Assembly (NCBI RefSeq): GCF_026342405.1
Contig: NZ_JAPEMU010000001.1
Coordinates: 4,278,001 to 4,342,000, forward strand
DNA from: Kitasatospora sp. NBC_00240
GTDB taxonomy: Bacteria > Actinomycetota > Actinomycetes > Streptomycetales > Streptomycetaceae
Direction of reading: 5' to 3'
DNA: 64,000 nucleotides
Shown: positions 41,686 through 50,077 of the stretch, one piece after another
How the letters are laid out: each line of letters begins with the position of its first letter
Position numbering within the stretch: the first letter of the stretch is position 1
Notes under the pieces: model-generated
What the model saw: only the letters and a program-made list of their open reading frames with translations
What the model was told of the DNA's origin: nothing
The model's database searches: none
Program-made: the position numbers and the translations under genes

Positions 41686-42663
41686 TCAGCGGGTGGCGGC
41701 CGGGGCGGTGGCCTGCTCCAGGCCGGTGACGGCGACGGGCGGCAGGCCGGTGACCCGGTCCGCGCGCAGCCGGCGCAGCGCGTCCCAGGTGAGCAGCGCG
41801 AGGGCGCCCCAGACCAGGGCGAACCCGGCCCAGCGGGCGGGCGCCATGGTCTCGTGGAACACCGCGATGCCGATCAGGAACTGGAACACCGGCGCCAGGT
41901 ACTGCAGCAGGCCGAGCACGGTCAGCGGCACCCGGACCGCCGCGGCGCCGAAGCAGAGCAGCGGGACGGCGGTGATCAGGCCGCTCAGCACCAGCAGGCC
42001 GGAGTGGCCCCACCCGTACGAGCCGGGGACGGTGTGGCCGAAGGTGCCCTGGCCGCGGGCGGCGAGGTAGATCAGGTAACCGAGGGCGAAGGGGAACATG
42101 AAGGCGCTCTCGACGGCGAGGCTCTCCAGCCCGCTGAGCGCGACCTTCTTCTTCAGCAGCCCGTAGACGGCGAAGGAGAACGCCAGGGTGAGCGCGATCC
42201 ACGGCAGCCGGCCGTAGCCGACCGTCAGGACGGCCACCGCGAGGGCGCCGATGCCGACCGCCGCCCACTGGGCCGTTCGCAGCCGCTCGTGCAGCAGCAG
42301 GACACCGAAGGCGATGGTGACCAGCGGGTTGATGAAGTAGCCGAGGCTGGTCTCGACAACGTGCCCGCTGTTGACGCCCCAGATGTAGACGCCCCAGTTG
42401 ACCGAGACCAGGGCCGCCGCCGCGGCCGACATGGCGAGCCTGCGGGGCTGGCGCAGCAGCGGCCGGATCCAGCCCCAGTGACGTTGCGCCAGCAGCATCA
42501 GGACGACGGCGAACAGCGACCAGACCATCCGGTTGACCAGGATGTCGTCGGCCGTGCTGGGTTCCAGCAGGGGCCAGAACAGGGGGAAGAGCCCCCACAT
42601 CCCGTACGAGGCGACTCCGAACCAGAGGCCTCGGGTGGCCTCCTGTGGGGATGTCTCTGGCAT
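41686..42663 (-). CDS. rarD: RarD-type EamA transporter
   Basis: 325 residues, ten predicted helices in two EamA repeats. It starts GLWFGVASYGMWGLFPLFWPLL, followed by EILVNRMVWS-like ADDILVNRMVWSL, and contains NWGVYIWGVNSGHVVETSLGYF, the hallmark of RarD. Members move small metabolites; E. coli RarD was named for chloramphenicol resistance, but physiological substrates are not settled. Alone on the minus strand, convergent with the ABC operon. Confidence 0.92.
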   Translation of the reverse strand: MPETSPQEATRGLWFGVASYGMWGLFPLFWPLLEPSTADDILVNRMVWSLFAVVLMLLAQRHWGWIRPLLRQPRRLAMSAAAAALVSVNWGVYIWGVNSGHVVETSLGYFINPLVTIAFGVLLLHERLRTAQWAAVGIGALAVAVLTVGYGRLPWIALTLAFSFAVYGLLKKKVALSGLESLAVESAFMFPFALGYLIYLAARGQGTFGHTVPGSYGWGHSGLLVLSGLITAVPLLCFGAAAVRVPLTVLGLLQYLAPVFQFLIGIAVFHETMAPARWAGFALVWGALALLTWDALRRLRADRVTGLPPVAVTGLEQATAPAATR

Positions 42664-42772
42664 GACGGCCTGCCCTCCGCGCGCACGGGTGTCGAGCCGA
42701 CGGTAGCGGGCGGAAGGCAGGATGTCATCTCCGTATTCGCATTTTGGTCATGACACGCTTGGGGAGGTCAGG

Positions 42773-43627
42773 TCAGCGGGCCAGCGCGGCCTTCACGGTC
42801 TCCGCGAGCGGGGTGGTCGGACGGCCGATCAGCCGGGCCAGGTCGCCGTTGGAGCGGGCCAGCTCGCCCCGGGCGATCCCGGCGTCCACGTCCACCAGGA
42901 TCTCGGCGAAGGCCGACGGCAGGCCGGCGCCGAGCAGCACCTGGAGGTGCTCGTCGGCCGTCACGTTGCGGAAGGCCACCGGGCGGCCGGTCTGCTCGGC
43001 CAGCTCCGCCGCGAACTCCTCGAAGCTCCAGGCCGTGTCGCCGGCCAGCTCGTACACCCGGCCCTCGTGGCCCTCGCCGGTGAGCACGGCCACGGCCGCG
43101 TCGGCGTAGTCCCGGCGGGCGGCGGAGGCCACCCGGCCCTGACCGCTGCTGCCGACCGGGCCGCCGCGCTCCACGGTGCCCGCCAGGTCGGCGGTGTAGT
43201 TGTCGGTGTACCAGCCGTTGCGCAGCAGCACGAACGGCAGGCCGCAGGCGCGGATCGCGGCCTCGGTCGCCTTGTGCTCGTCGGCGAGCCGGAACCCGGC
43301 CTCGTCGCCGCCGAGCACTCCGGTGTAGGCGAGCAGCGCGACGCCGGCGGCCTTGGCCGCGGCCACCACCGCGAGGTGCTGCGGGACGCGCTGCCCGACC
43401 TCGCTGCCCGAGATCAGCAGCACCTTGTCGCCCGCGTGGAAGGCGGCGGCCAGGGTCTCGGGCCGGCTGTAGTCGGCGATCCGGACGTCGACACCGCGGG
43501 CCGCCCAGTCGGCGGCCTTCTCGGGCGAGCGCACCGCGACCGCGATCTCGGTGGCGGGGACCTTCTCCAGCAGTCCCTCGACCACGAGGCGGCCGAGCTG
43601 TCCGGTGGCGGCGGTGACGACGATCAT
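42773..43627 (-). CDS. NmrA-type NAD(P)H:quinone reductase-like protein (QorB/Qor2-like)
   Basis: 284 residues. The Rossmann motif at the N-terminus is TAATGQLGRLVVEGLL, without the catalytic Tyr-x3-Lys of classical short-chain dehydrogenases. Other segments are SGSEVGQRVPQHLAVVAAAK and LRNGWYTDNY, matching E. coli QorB (YtfG)-like quinone oxidoreductases. It is divergent from a single-Cys HxlR regulator, the arrangement known for qor2/qorR in Corynebacterium glutamicum. A role in quinone or electrophile detoxification is therefore likely. Confidence 0.88.
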   Translation of the reverse strand: MIVVTAATGQLGRLVVEGLLEKVPATEIAVAVRSPEKAADWAARGVDVRIADYSRPETLAAAFHAGDKVLLISGSEVGQRVPQHLAVVAAAKAAGVALLAYTGVLGGDEAGFRLADEHKATEAAIRACGLPFVLLRNGWYTDNYTADLAGTVERGGPVGSSGQGRVASAARRDYADAAVAVLTGEGHEGRVYELAGDTAWSFEEFAAELAEQTGRPVAFRNVTADEHLQVLLGAGLPSAFAEILVDVDAGIARGELARSNGDLARLIGRPTTPLAETVKAALAR

Positions 43628-43697
43628 GCGGTGCTCCTGGGGTGGGAAGGTCCGTTGGCTTCGAAACTCACCCTAGGCACTGCACTAACTATTCGAA

Positions 43698-43722
43698 AGT
43701 ACGCACTTTGAAGTAGGGTACT
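43698..43722. promoter_or_regulatory. Putative HxlR operator
   Basis: An imperfect inverted repeat with outer arms AGTAC (43698-43702) and GTACT (43718-43722) and inner CTT/AAG, centred at 43710. It lies 17 bp before the HxlR start and about 70 bp before the reductase start. GTAC-type dyads are usual for this regulator family. Confidence 0.5.
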
Positions 43723-43739
43723 GATGTGGAGGTAATGGC

Positions 43740-44132
43740 ATGAAGGTGATCACCGAGGCCTCGCCGCTCGACCGGGCCCCCGACGTCTACGACCGGATGT
43801 GTCCGTCCCGGGGCGTGCTGGAGCACGTCACCAGCCGCTGGGGCGTGCTCGTGCTGGCGGCGCTGAGCGAGCGCGGCTACCGCTTCAGCGAGCTGCGCCG
43901 GCGGGTGTCCGGAGTGAGCGAGAAGATGCTCGCCCAGACCCTGCAGACCCTGGAGCGCGACGGCTTCGTGCTGCGCGAGGCGCACCCGGTGATCCCGCCC
44001 CGGGTCGACTACAGCCTCACCCCGCTGGGCGAGGAGGCCGCCGAGCTGGTCTCCACCCTGGCGCACTGGTCCGAGCGGCAGGTTCCCGCCGTCCAGCAGG
44101 CCCGCACGCGGTACGACGCCAAGCCCCGCTGA
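43740..44132 (+). CDS. HxlR-family regulator with a single N-terminal Cys (QorR-like)
   Basis: 130 residues with GGAGG upstream. The winged helix-turn-helix covers about 25-105 (RWGVLVLAALSERGYRFSELRRRV, SEKMLAQTLQTLERDGFV). It has one cysteine, Cys21 in RMCPSRG, at the position that senses quinones and oxidants in HypR and QorR. It probably represses the divergent reductase gene and itself through the GTAC dyad. Confidence 0.9.
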   Translation: MKVITEASPLDRAPDVYDRMCPSRGVLEHVTSRWGVLVLAALSERGYRFSELRRRVSGVSEKMLAQTLQTLERDGFVLREAHPVIPPRVDYSLTPLGEEAAELVSTLAHWSERQVPAVQQARTRYDAKPR

Positions 44133-44186
44133 CCCCGGGACGGCTGCCGACCCCGGGCCGCCCTCAGGCCCGGTCCGACCCGGGGG

Positions 44187-44659
44187 CTCCGGCTGGTGGT
44201 CACCCGTGAGCCAGCTCCGGTGGAACGGACCGTGCCGCTGACCACGCTGGACGGCAAGGCCAAGGCCGGCATCATCGACCGCCACTACCCGGAGGGGGAG
44301 ATCGAGCGGTTCGTCCCGGTCGAAGGGCTGGGCCTGCCCTACGGGCCGGTCCACCTGCTGCTCGACGCCGACCGCGGCGAGGAGTTCTGCGGCGTGGTCC
44401 CCAAGGACGCCATGGCCACCGTGGCCGGACGCGGCCGCAGCCTGCTGACCATGGAGGAGGGCATCGCCTTCGTCACCCTCCACCCCCGGGCGCTGGCCAA
44501 GAACACCTGCTTCTCGCTGGGCGCCGCGCGCTGCGGCGACCGCCGGGTGCCGGCGCTCCGGATCAGCCAGGGCGCGCCGAAGCTCGGCTGGTGCTGGGAG
44601 GGCCGCACACCTGGCTCGACATGGCCTCCGCCGGTGGCCGCGCCGGCGCCGTGTCGTGA
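44187..44659 (+). pseudogene. Decayed DUF5701-family gene (5' truncated, frameshifted)
   Basis: The open frame 44196-44702 encodes PVERTVPLTTLDGKAKAG and PVEGLGLPYGPVHLLLDADRG, then MEEGIAFVTLHPRAL, SRCGDRR-like RCGDRRVPALRISQGAPKLG and WCWEG, the core of DUF5701 proteins. Two things are missing. The roughly 80-residue N-terminal helical part is absent, because homology starts abruptly at LVVTREPAP. After WCWEG the expected HTWLDMASAGGRAGAVS is in another frame, which ends at a TGA at 44657-44659. A small deletion near 44603 explains this. The function of the family is unknown. Confidence 0.7.
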
Positions 44660-44685
44660 GATGACTGCGGACACGGGCGGGAACC

Positions 44686-44725
44686 GACGGTGCCCCACCT
44701 GAGTGGGTTCCGGTGGGACACCGTC
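44686..44725. terminator. Hairpin between convergent genes
   Basis: GACGGTGCCCCACC (44686-44699) and GGTGGGACACCGTC (44712-44725) form a 14-bp stem with one mismatch and a 12-base loop, just past the korB stop on the minus strand. Confidence 0.7.
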
Positions 44726-44736
44726 GTCCCGCTCGC

Positions 44737-45816
44737 TCAGTCCACCGTCCAGGTGTCGGTGCCGGCGAGGAGGGTGGCGAGGTCGCCGGGCCCCTGCCGG
44801 GCGGTGGCGGTGGCCAGCTGCTCGGCCATCAGCACGTCGTAGACCGGCCGCTCGACGCTGCGCAGCACCCCGATGGGGGTGTGGTGGAGGGTGTCGGCGT
44901 CGGCGATGCGGGAGAGGGCGAAGGCGGTGGAGGGGCCCGGTGCGTGGGCGTCGTGGACCAGGACGGCGTTCTCGTTGTCGGGTGTCACCGGTGCGACGTG
45001 GAGTTCGCCGGTGGCGGGGTCGCGGAAGACGCCCTGGGCGCCGTCGGTGCCGAAGCGCACCGGGCGGCCGTGCTCCAGCCGGATCAACGCCTCGTCGCGG
45101 GTCCCCGGCTCCTTGAGGACTTCGAAGGCGCCGTCGTTGAAGATGTTGCAGTTCTGGTAGATCTCCACCAGGGCGGTGCCCTCGTGCTCGGCCGCCGCCC
45201 GCAGCACCGAGGTGAGGTGCTGGCGGTCGGAGTCGATGGTGCGGGCCACGAAGGTCGCCTCCGCGCCGATCGCCAGCGAGAGCGGGTTGAACGGCGCGTC
45301 CAGCGAGCCCATCGGCGTCGACTTGGTGATCTTCCCGACCTCGCTGGTCGGCGAGTACTGACCCTTCGTCAGCCCGTAGATCCGGTTGTTGAACAGCAGG
45401 ATCTTCAGGTTCACGTTCCGCCGCAGCGCGTGGATCAGATGGTTGCCGCCGATCGACAACGCGTCACCGTCACCCGTCACCACCCACACCGACAGGTCCT
45501 GCCGCGACGTCGCCAACCCCGTGGCGATCGCCGGCGCCCGCCCGTGGATCGAATGCATCCCGTAGGTGTTCATGTAGTACGGGAACCGCGACGAACACCC
45601 GATGCCGGAGACGAACACCGTGTTCTCCCGCCGGATCCCCAACTCCGGCATGAACCCCTGCACCGCCGCCAGGATCGCGTAGTCCCCGCACCCCGGACAC
45701 CACCGCACCTCCTGATCCGTCTTGAAATCCCGCGCACTCTGCGGCCCTTCGGCCCGCGGCACCAGACTCAGCGACCGCAACCCCTCGGGCAGACCGCCGG
45801 ACAGACCCTCAGTCAT
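44737..45816 (-). CDS. korB: 2-oxoacid:ferredoxin oxidoreductase, beta subunit
   Basis: 359 residues from ATG 45816; its first eight bases overlap the end of korA. It binds thiamine diphosphate. Visible are EVRWCPGCGDYAILAAVQ, VFVSGIGCSSRFPYYM and the TPP motif VTGDGDALSIGGNH ending in LLFNNRIYGLTKGQYSPT. With the alpha subunit it oxidatively decarboxylates 2-oxoglutarate (or another 2-oxoacid) and reduces ferredoxin, an alternative to 2-oxoglutarate dehydrogenase. Codon use shifts inside the gene (see findings). Confidence 0.93.
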   Translation of the reverse strand: MTEGLSGGLPEGLRSLSLVPRAEGPQSARDFKTDQEVRWCPGCGDYAILAAVQGFMPELGIRRENTVFVSGIGCSSRFPYYMNTYGMHSIHGRAPAIATGLATSRQDLSVWVVTGDGDALSIGGNHLIHALRRNVNLKILLFNNRIYGLTKGQYSPTSEVGKITKSTPMGSLDAPFNPLSLAIGAEATFVARTIDSDRQHLTSVLRAAAEHEGTALVEIYQNCNIFNDGAFEVLKEPGTRDEALIRLEHGRPVRFGTDGAQGVFRDPATGELHVAPVTPDNENAVLVHDAHAPGPSTAFALSRIADADTLHHTPIGVLRSVERPVYDVLMAEQLATATARQGPGDLATLLAGTDTWTVD

Positions 45817-47782
45817 CGCTCTCATCCCCGTCCAGCGTCCCGATCGTCGCGAACAGCATGTCCGCCAACTGTGCCGCCTTGAAGGGCATCCCGTTGACCT
45901 GCGTGAAGGGCTGCGCGTCGACGAGGTACCTGGCCCGCAGCAGCATGGCGAGTTGCCCCAGGTTCATCTCCGGCACGATCACCCGGTCGTAGCCCTCGAG
46001 GACCGCCCCGAGGTTGGCGGGGAAGGGGTTCAGGTTGCGCAGGTGCGCCTGCGCGACCCGGCCACCCTCCGCCCGCACCCGCCGCACCGCCGCCGCGATC
46101 GGCCCGAACGTCGAACCCCACCCCAGCACCAGGACCCGGGCCACGCCGTCCGGATCGTCCACCACCAACGGCGGCACCTCGATCCCGTCGACCTTCGCCT
46201 GACGGGTGCGCACCATCAGATCGTGATTCGCCGGATCGTAGGAGATGCTGCCCGTCCCGTCCTGCTTCTCGATCCCGCCGATCCGGTGCTCCAACCCCGC
46301 CGTCCCCGGCACCGCCCACGGCCGCGCCAACGTCAACGGATCCCGCTTGTACGGCCAGAACACCCGCGACCCGTCCTCCAACTCATGGTTGGGCCCCGAC
46401 GCGAAGTCCGGATCGATCCCCGGCAACTCCCCGACCTCCGGGATCCGCCACGGCTCCGACCCGTTCGCCAGATACCCGTCCGACAGCAGGAACACCGGCG
46501 TCCGGTACCGCACCGCGATCCGCGCCGCCTCCAGGGCCGCGTCGAAACACTCCGCCGGCGTCGCCGGCGCCACCACCGGCACCGGCGCCTCACCGTTACG
46601 CCCGAACATCGCCTGCAACAGATCCGCCTGCTCCGTCTTCGTCGGCAACCCCGTCGAGGGACCACCACGCTGGATGTCCACCACCAGCAACGGCAGCTCC
46701 AACGACACCGCCAACCCGATCGCCTCCGACTTCAACGCCACCCCGGGACCCGACGTCGTCGTCACCCCCAACGCACCACCGAACGCCGCCCCCAGCGCCG
46801 CCCCCACCCCCGCGATCTCGTCCTCCGCCTGAAAAGTCCGCACACCGAAATTCTTGTGCCGCGACAACTCGTGCAAAATATCCGACGCCGGCGTGATCGG
46901 GTACGACCCCAGGAACAACGGCAACCCCGACCGCACCCCCGCCGCGATCAACCCGTACGACAACGCCAGATTCCCCGAAATGTTCCGGTACCGCCCCGCC
47001 GGCAACGCCGCCGGCGCGATCTCGTACGAAACCGCGAAATCCTCCGTCGTCTCCCCGAAATTCCACCCCGCCCGGAACGCCCGGACATTCGCCTCCGCGA
47101 TCAACGGCTTCTTCGCGAACTTCGACCGCAGAAAAGCCTCCGTCCCCGCCGTCGGCCGGTGATACATCCACGACAACAGACCCAGCGCGAACATGTTCTT
47201 CGCCCGCTCCGCGTCCTTCCGCGCCAGCCCGCTGTCCTTCAACGCCTCCAACGTCAACGTCGTCAACGGCACCCGATGCAGGTGATACGCCTCCAACGAC
47301 CCGTCCCCCAACGGATCCACCGCCCACCCCACCTTCGCCAACGCCCGCTTCGTGAACTCGTCCGTGTTCACAATGATCTCCGCACCCCGCGGCAGATCCC
47401 CCACATTCGCCTTCAACGCCGCCGGATTCATCGCCACCAACACATTCGGCGCGTCCCCCGGCGTCAAAATGTCATGATCCGCGAAATGCAACTGAAAGCT
47501 CGACACACCCGGCAACGTCCCCGCAGGCGCCCGGATCTCCGCCGGAAAATTCGGCAACGTCGACAGATCGTTACCGAACGACGCCGTCTCCGACGTGAAC
47601 CGGTCCCCCGTCAGCTGCATCCCGTCACCCGAGTCACCCGCGAAGCGGATGATCACCCGGTCCAATCGTCTGACCGGCTTGACACGCCTGGGCTGCATTC
47701 CTCCCGGCGGCACCGGACCCGACTCGCTGTCGGGGCTGTCCGAGCCGTCCACTGCCTCCGACTGATCGACCTGGCTGGTCAC
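45809..47782 (-). CDS. korA: 2-oxoacid:ferredoxin oxidoreductase, alpha(gamma) subunit
   Basis: 657 residues from a GTG at 47782 (GAGGAGG nine bases upstream; ATG 47806 adds eight). The gamma-type domain comes first (RVIIRFAGDSGDGMQLTGDRF), then the alpha domain (ALSYGLIAAGVRSGLPLFLG, SYPITPASDILHELSRH, FQAEDEIAGVGAALGAAFGG, TTSGPGVALKSEAIGLA). This fused gamma-alpha layout is standard in actinobacterial KorA. Third codon positions are strongly G-rich, including many TTG Leu codons, unlike nearly all other genes here. Confidence 0.93.
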   Translation of the reverse strand: MTSQVDQSEAVDGSDSPDSESGPVPPGGMQPRRVKPVRRLDRVIIRFAGDSGDGMQLTGDRFTSETASFGNDLSTLPNFPAEIRAPAGTLPGVSSFQLHFADHDILTPGDAPNVLVAMNPAALKANVGDLPRGAEIIVNTDEFTKRALAKVGWAVDPLGDGSLEAYHLHRVPLTTLTLEALKDSGLARKDAERAKNMFALGLLSWMYHRPTAGTEAFLRSKFAKKPLIAEANVRAFRAGWNFGETTEDFAVSYEIAPAALPAGRYRNISGNLALSYGLIAAGVRSGLPLFLGSYPITPASDILHELSRHKNFGVRTFQAEDEIAGVGAALGAAFGGALGVTTTSGPGVALKSEAIGLAVSLELPLLVVDIQRGGPSTGLPTKTEQADLLQAMFGRNGEAPVPVVAPATPAECFDAALEAARIAVRYRTPVFLLSDGYLANGSEPWRIPEVGELPGIDPDFASGPNHELEDGSRVFWPYKRDPLTLARPWAVPGTAGLEHRIGGIEKQDGTGSISYDPANHDLMVRTRQAKVDGIEVPPLVVDDPDGVARVLVLGWGSTFGPIAAAVRRVRAEGGRVAQAHLRNLNPFPANLGAVLEGYDRVIVPEMNLGQLAMLLRARYLVDAQPFTQVNGMPFKAAQLADMLFATIGTLDGDESDD

Positions 47783-48061
47783 TGCGGCGGACCTCCTCGT
47801 GGGCATCCAGCCGCGGGCGTGAGCCGTGTGCCCCGTCCGCCTGGTGCACCCTTCGCATCCTATGCGCGCGGGTAATCCGTAGGCCGGAACTTCGACGTGC
47901 GGCGAAAAACTGCATACCGGTGTCTTATTTCCATACCTACGACAACGCCTCGGGTCAGTTCCGCCATACCCCCCGCCCGGAATCCGGTCGGGGGCGCCGC
48001 CCGGGCGGGCGGCGGGGCCGGAAAGCGCAGGCCGGGGCCGGAAAGCGCGGGCCGGGGCCGG

Positions 48062-48724
48062 TCAGGAGTTCAGATAGGTGAGCACCGCGAGCACCCGGCG
48101 GTGGTCCTCGGAGCTCTGTGCCAGGCCCAGCTTGAGGAAGATGTTGCTGACGTGCTTCTCCACCGCGCCGTCCGAGACCACCAGCTGCTTGGCCACCGCC
48201 GCGTTGGTCCGGCCCTCGGCCATCAGGCCCAGCACCTCCCGCTCCCGGGGCGTGAGGCCGGCCAGCACGTCGCCCTTGCGGCTGCGGCTGAGCAGCTGCT
48301 GCACCACCTCCGGGTCCAGCGCCGTGCCGCCGCCGGCCACCCGGACCACCGCGTCGACGAACTCGCGGACCTCGGCGACCCGGTCCTTCAGCAGGTAGCC
48401 CACCCCTCGGGTGGAGCCCGCCAGCAGCTCGGAGGCGTAGCGCTCCTCGACGTACTGGGAAAGCACCAGCACCCCCACCGACGGGTACAGGCCGCGCAGG
48501 GTCACACAGGCCCGGACGCCCTCGTCGGTGTGCGTCGGGGGCATCCGCACGTCGGCGACGACCACGTCCGGCAGGGCGTCGTCGGTGGCCAGGTCGTGGA
48601 TCGTCTTCAGCAGCGCCTCGCCGTCCCCGACACCGGCGACGACCTCCAGGCCGCGGTCGGTGAGCAACCGGGTCAGGCCCTCCCGCAGCAGTACGGAGTC
48701 CTCGGCGATGACGACGCGAAGCAT
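48062..48724 (-). CDS. NarL/LuxR-type response regulator (orphan)
   Basis: 220 residues. The receiver domain (1-120) has the acidic pair Glu8-Asp9 and phospho-acceptor Asp58 (VVVADVRMPP). The Lys of the switch is in GYLLKDRVAEV. The LuxR helix-turn-helix (about 150-210) reads LAGLTPREREVLGLMAEGRT, NAAVAKQLVVSDGAVEKHVSN. Asp9 and Asp58 are intact, so normal phosphorylation is expected, yet no histidine kinase gene is adjacent. Its targets are unknown. It sits between korA and the polyprenyl synthase gene on the same strand. Confidence 0.9.
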   Translation of the reverse strand: MLRVVIAEDSVLLREGLTRLLTDRGLEVVAGVGDGEALLKTIHDLATDDALPDVVVADVRMPPTHTDEGVRACVTLRGLYPSVGVLVLSQYVEERYASELLAGSTRGVGYLLKDRVAEVREFVDAVVRVAGGGTALDPEVVQQLLSRSRKGDVLAGLTPREREVLGLMAEGRTNAAVAKQLVVSDGAVEKHVSNIFLKLGLAQSSEDHRRVLAVLTYLNS

Positions 48725-48849
48725 GGTGGCCTTCCGGCTGGGTTGGACTGACGGGGTCAGTCTTCCCTATCGGCGTGGGCACCGGGCCCGAACCGGGAAC
48801 GGCCGCGGCCAGGGCCCGCGCCGCCCCACCGGGGCGGTGCGGAACGGCC

Positions 48850-49860
48850 TCACATGGTGCGGATGGCCACCGCGTCGCAGAGCCCCTGCAGGGCGGCCTT
48901 CGCCGGGCACTCGGGCAGCGGGTCGAGCAGCGCGCGGGCCTCCTCGGCGTAGCGCAGCGTCTCGCGGCGGGCGCACTCCAGGGCCGGGTGCTTGCGCAGC
49001 AGCCGCAGTGCCTCGGCGTGCAGGTCGTCGTCGGCGAGGTCGAGCTTCAGCAGCTCGCGCAGCCGGGCGTCGGCCGGGTCGTCCTGGTCCGCCGGCATCT
49101 GCTGCAGCAGCAGGATCGGCAGCGTCGGGACGCCCTCGCGCAGGTCGGTGCCGGGGGTCTTGCCGGACTCGTGGCCGTCGCTGGCGATGTCGAGCACGTC
49201 GTCGGCCAGCTGGAAGGCGGTGCCCATCCGCTCGCCGTACTGGGTCAGGATGTCGACCACCCACGGCTCGGCGCCGGACATCAGCGCGCCGAAGCGGCCG
49301 GAGACGGCGATCAGCGAGCCGGTCTTGCCGGCGATCACGTCGAGGTAGTGCCGCAGCGGGTCGTCGTCGGGCCCGGGGCCGGCCGTCTCCAGGATCTGGC
49401 CGGTGACCAGCCGCTCGAAGGCGTCGGCCTGCAGCCGGACGGCCTCCGGGCCGAGGTCGGCCAGCACCTGGGAGGCGCGGGAGAAGAGGAAGTCGCCGGT
49501 GAGGATGGCGACGGAGTTGTCCCAGCGGGAGTTGGCGCTGGGGGCGCCGCGCCGGACGGGCGCCTCGTCCATCACGTCGTCGTGGTAGAGCGTCGCCAGG
49601 TGGGTCAGCTCGACCACCACGGCGGCGGGCACCACGCCGGGGGCGTACGGGTCGCCGAACTGGGCGGCGAGCATCACCAGCAGCGGGCGGAAGCGCTTGC
49701 CGCCCGCCTCGATGAGGTGGCTGGCGGTGATGGTGATGAAGGAGACGTCGCTCTTGACGGTCTCGGCGAGGGCGGCTTCCACCGCGTCCATGCCGGTCTG
49801 GACGTCGCGGGTCAGATCGCGGTCCTGCACGCTGAGCCCGAAGGGTCCCACGACGGTCAC
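48850..49860 (-). CDS. Polyprenyl diphosphate synthase (probably menaquinone side chain)
   Basis: 336 residues from a GTG at 49860, eight bases after AGGAG; a GTG nine bases earlier overlaps that site. Trans-prenyltransferase motifs are GGKRFRPLLVML (53-64), first Asp-rich DDVMDE (94-99), GKTGSLI (178-184) and second Asp-rich DDVLD (220-224). Small residues and aromatic pattern before the first motif fit a long-chain enzyme, but product length cannot be fixed by eye. The position next to the complex I operon supports a role in making the menaquinone tail. Confidence 0.9.
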   Translation of the reverse strand: MTVVGPFGLSVQDRDLTRDVQTGMDAVEAALAETVKSDVSFITITASHLIEAGGKRFRPLLVMLAAQFGDPYAPGVVPAAVVVELTHLATLYHDDVMDEAPVRRGAPSANSRWDNSVAILTGDFLFSRASQVLADLGPEAVRLQADAFERLVTGQILETAGPGPDDDPLRHYLDVIAGKTGSLIAVSGRFGALMSGAEPWVVDILTQYGERMGTAFQLADDVLDIASDGHESGKTPGTDLREGVPTLPILLLQQMPADQDDPADARLRELLKLDLADDDLHAEALRLLRKHPALECARRETLRYAEEARALLDPLPECPAKAALQGLCDAVAIRTM

Positions 49861-50026
49861 GAAGACCACTCCTGTCCCTGGTCGATCTAGCGGCCTGGTC
49901 CCTGAGTGCCGCCGCTGGCCATACAGGCAGGGTATCCGGTCAAGAGTGGATCACTGCACGGGCGTGCGGGTCTGTCATGGTCGGGCCGACCGGGCCCGGG
50001 CCGGACGGCACGGGCGGGAAGAGCGC

Positions 50027-50064
50027 GGGGTCCGGGCCGCGCCGGTCGGCGCGGCCCGGACCCC
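50027..50064 (-). terminator. Perfect 17-bp hairpin at the end of the nuo operon
   Basis: Arms 50027-50043 and 50048-50064 are exactly complementary around GGTC. The hairpin begins 13 bp after the nuoN stop on the minus strand. Confidence 0.85.
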
Positions 50065-50077
50065 GGCGGCGAAGCAG

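Noticed and set aside
45722..47875. A 717-codon open frame on the plus strand opposite korA/korB
   Set aside because: It is rich in Arg, Pro, Gln and His with no domain, and arises because the minus-strand genes rarely have codons that give stops in this frame. KorA and KorB motifs are unambiguous.
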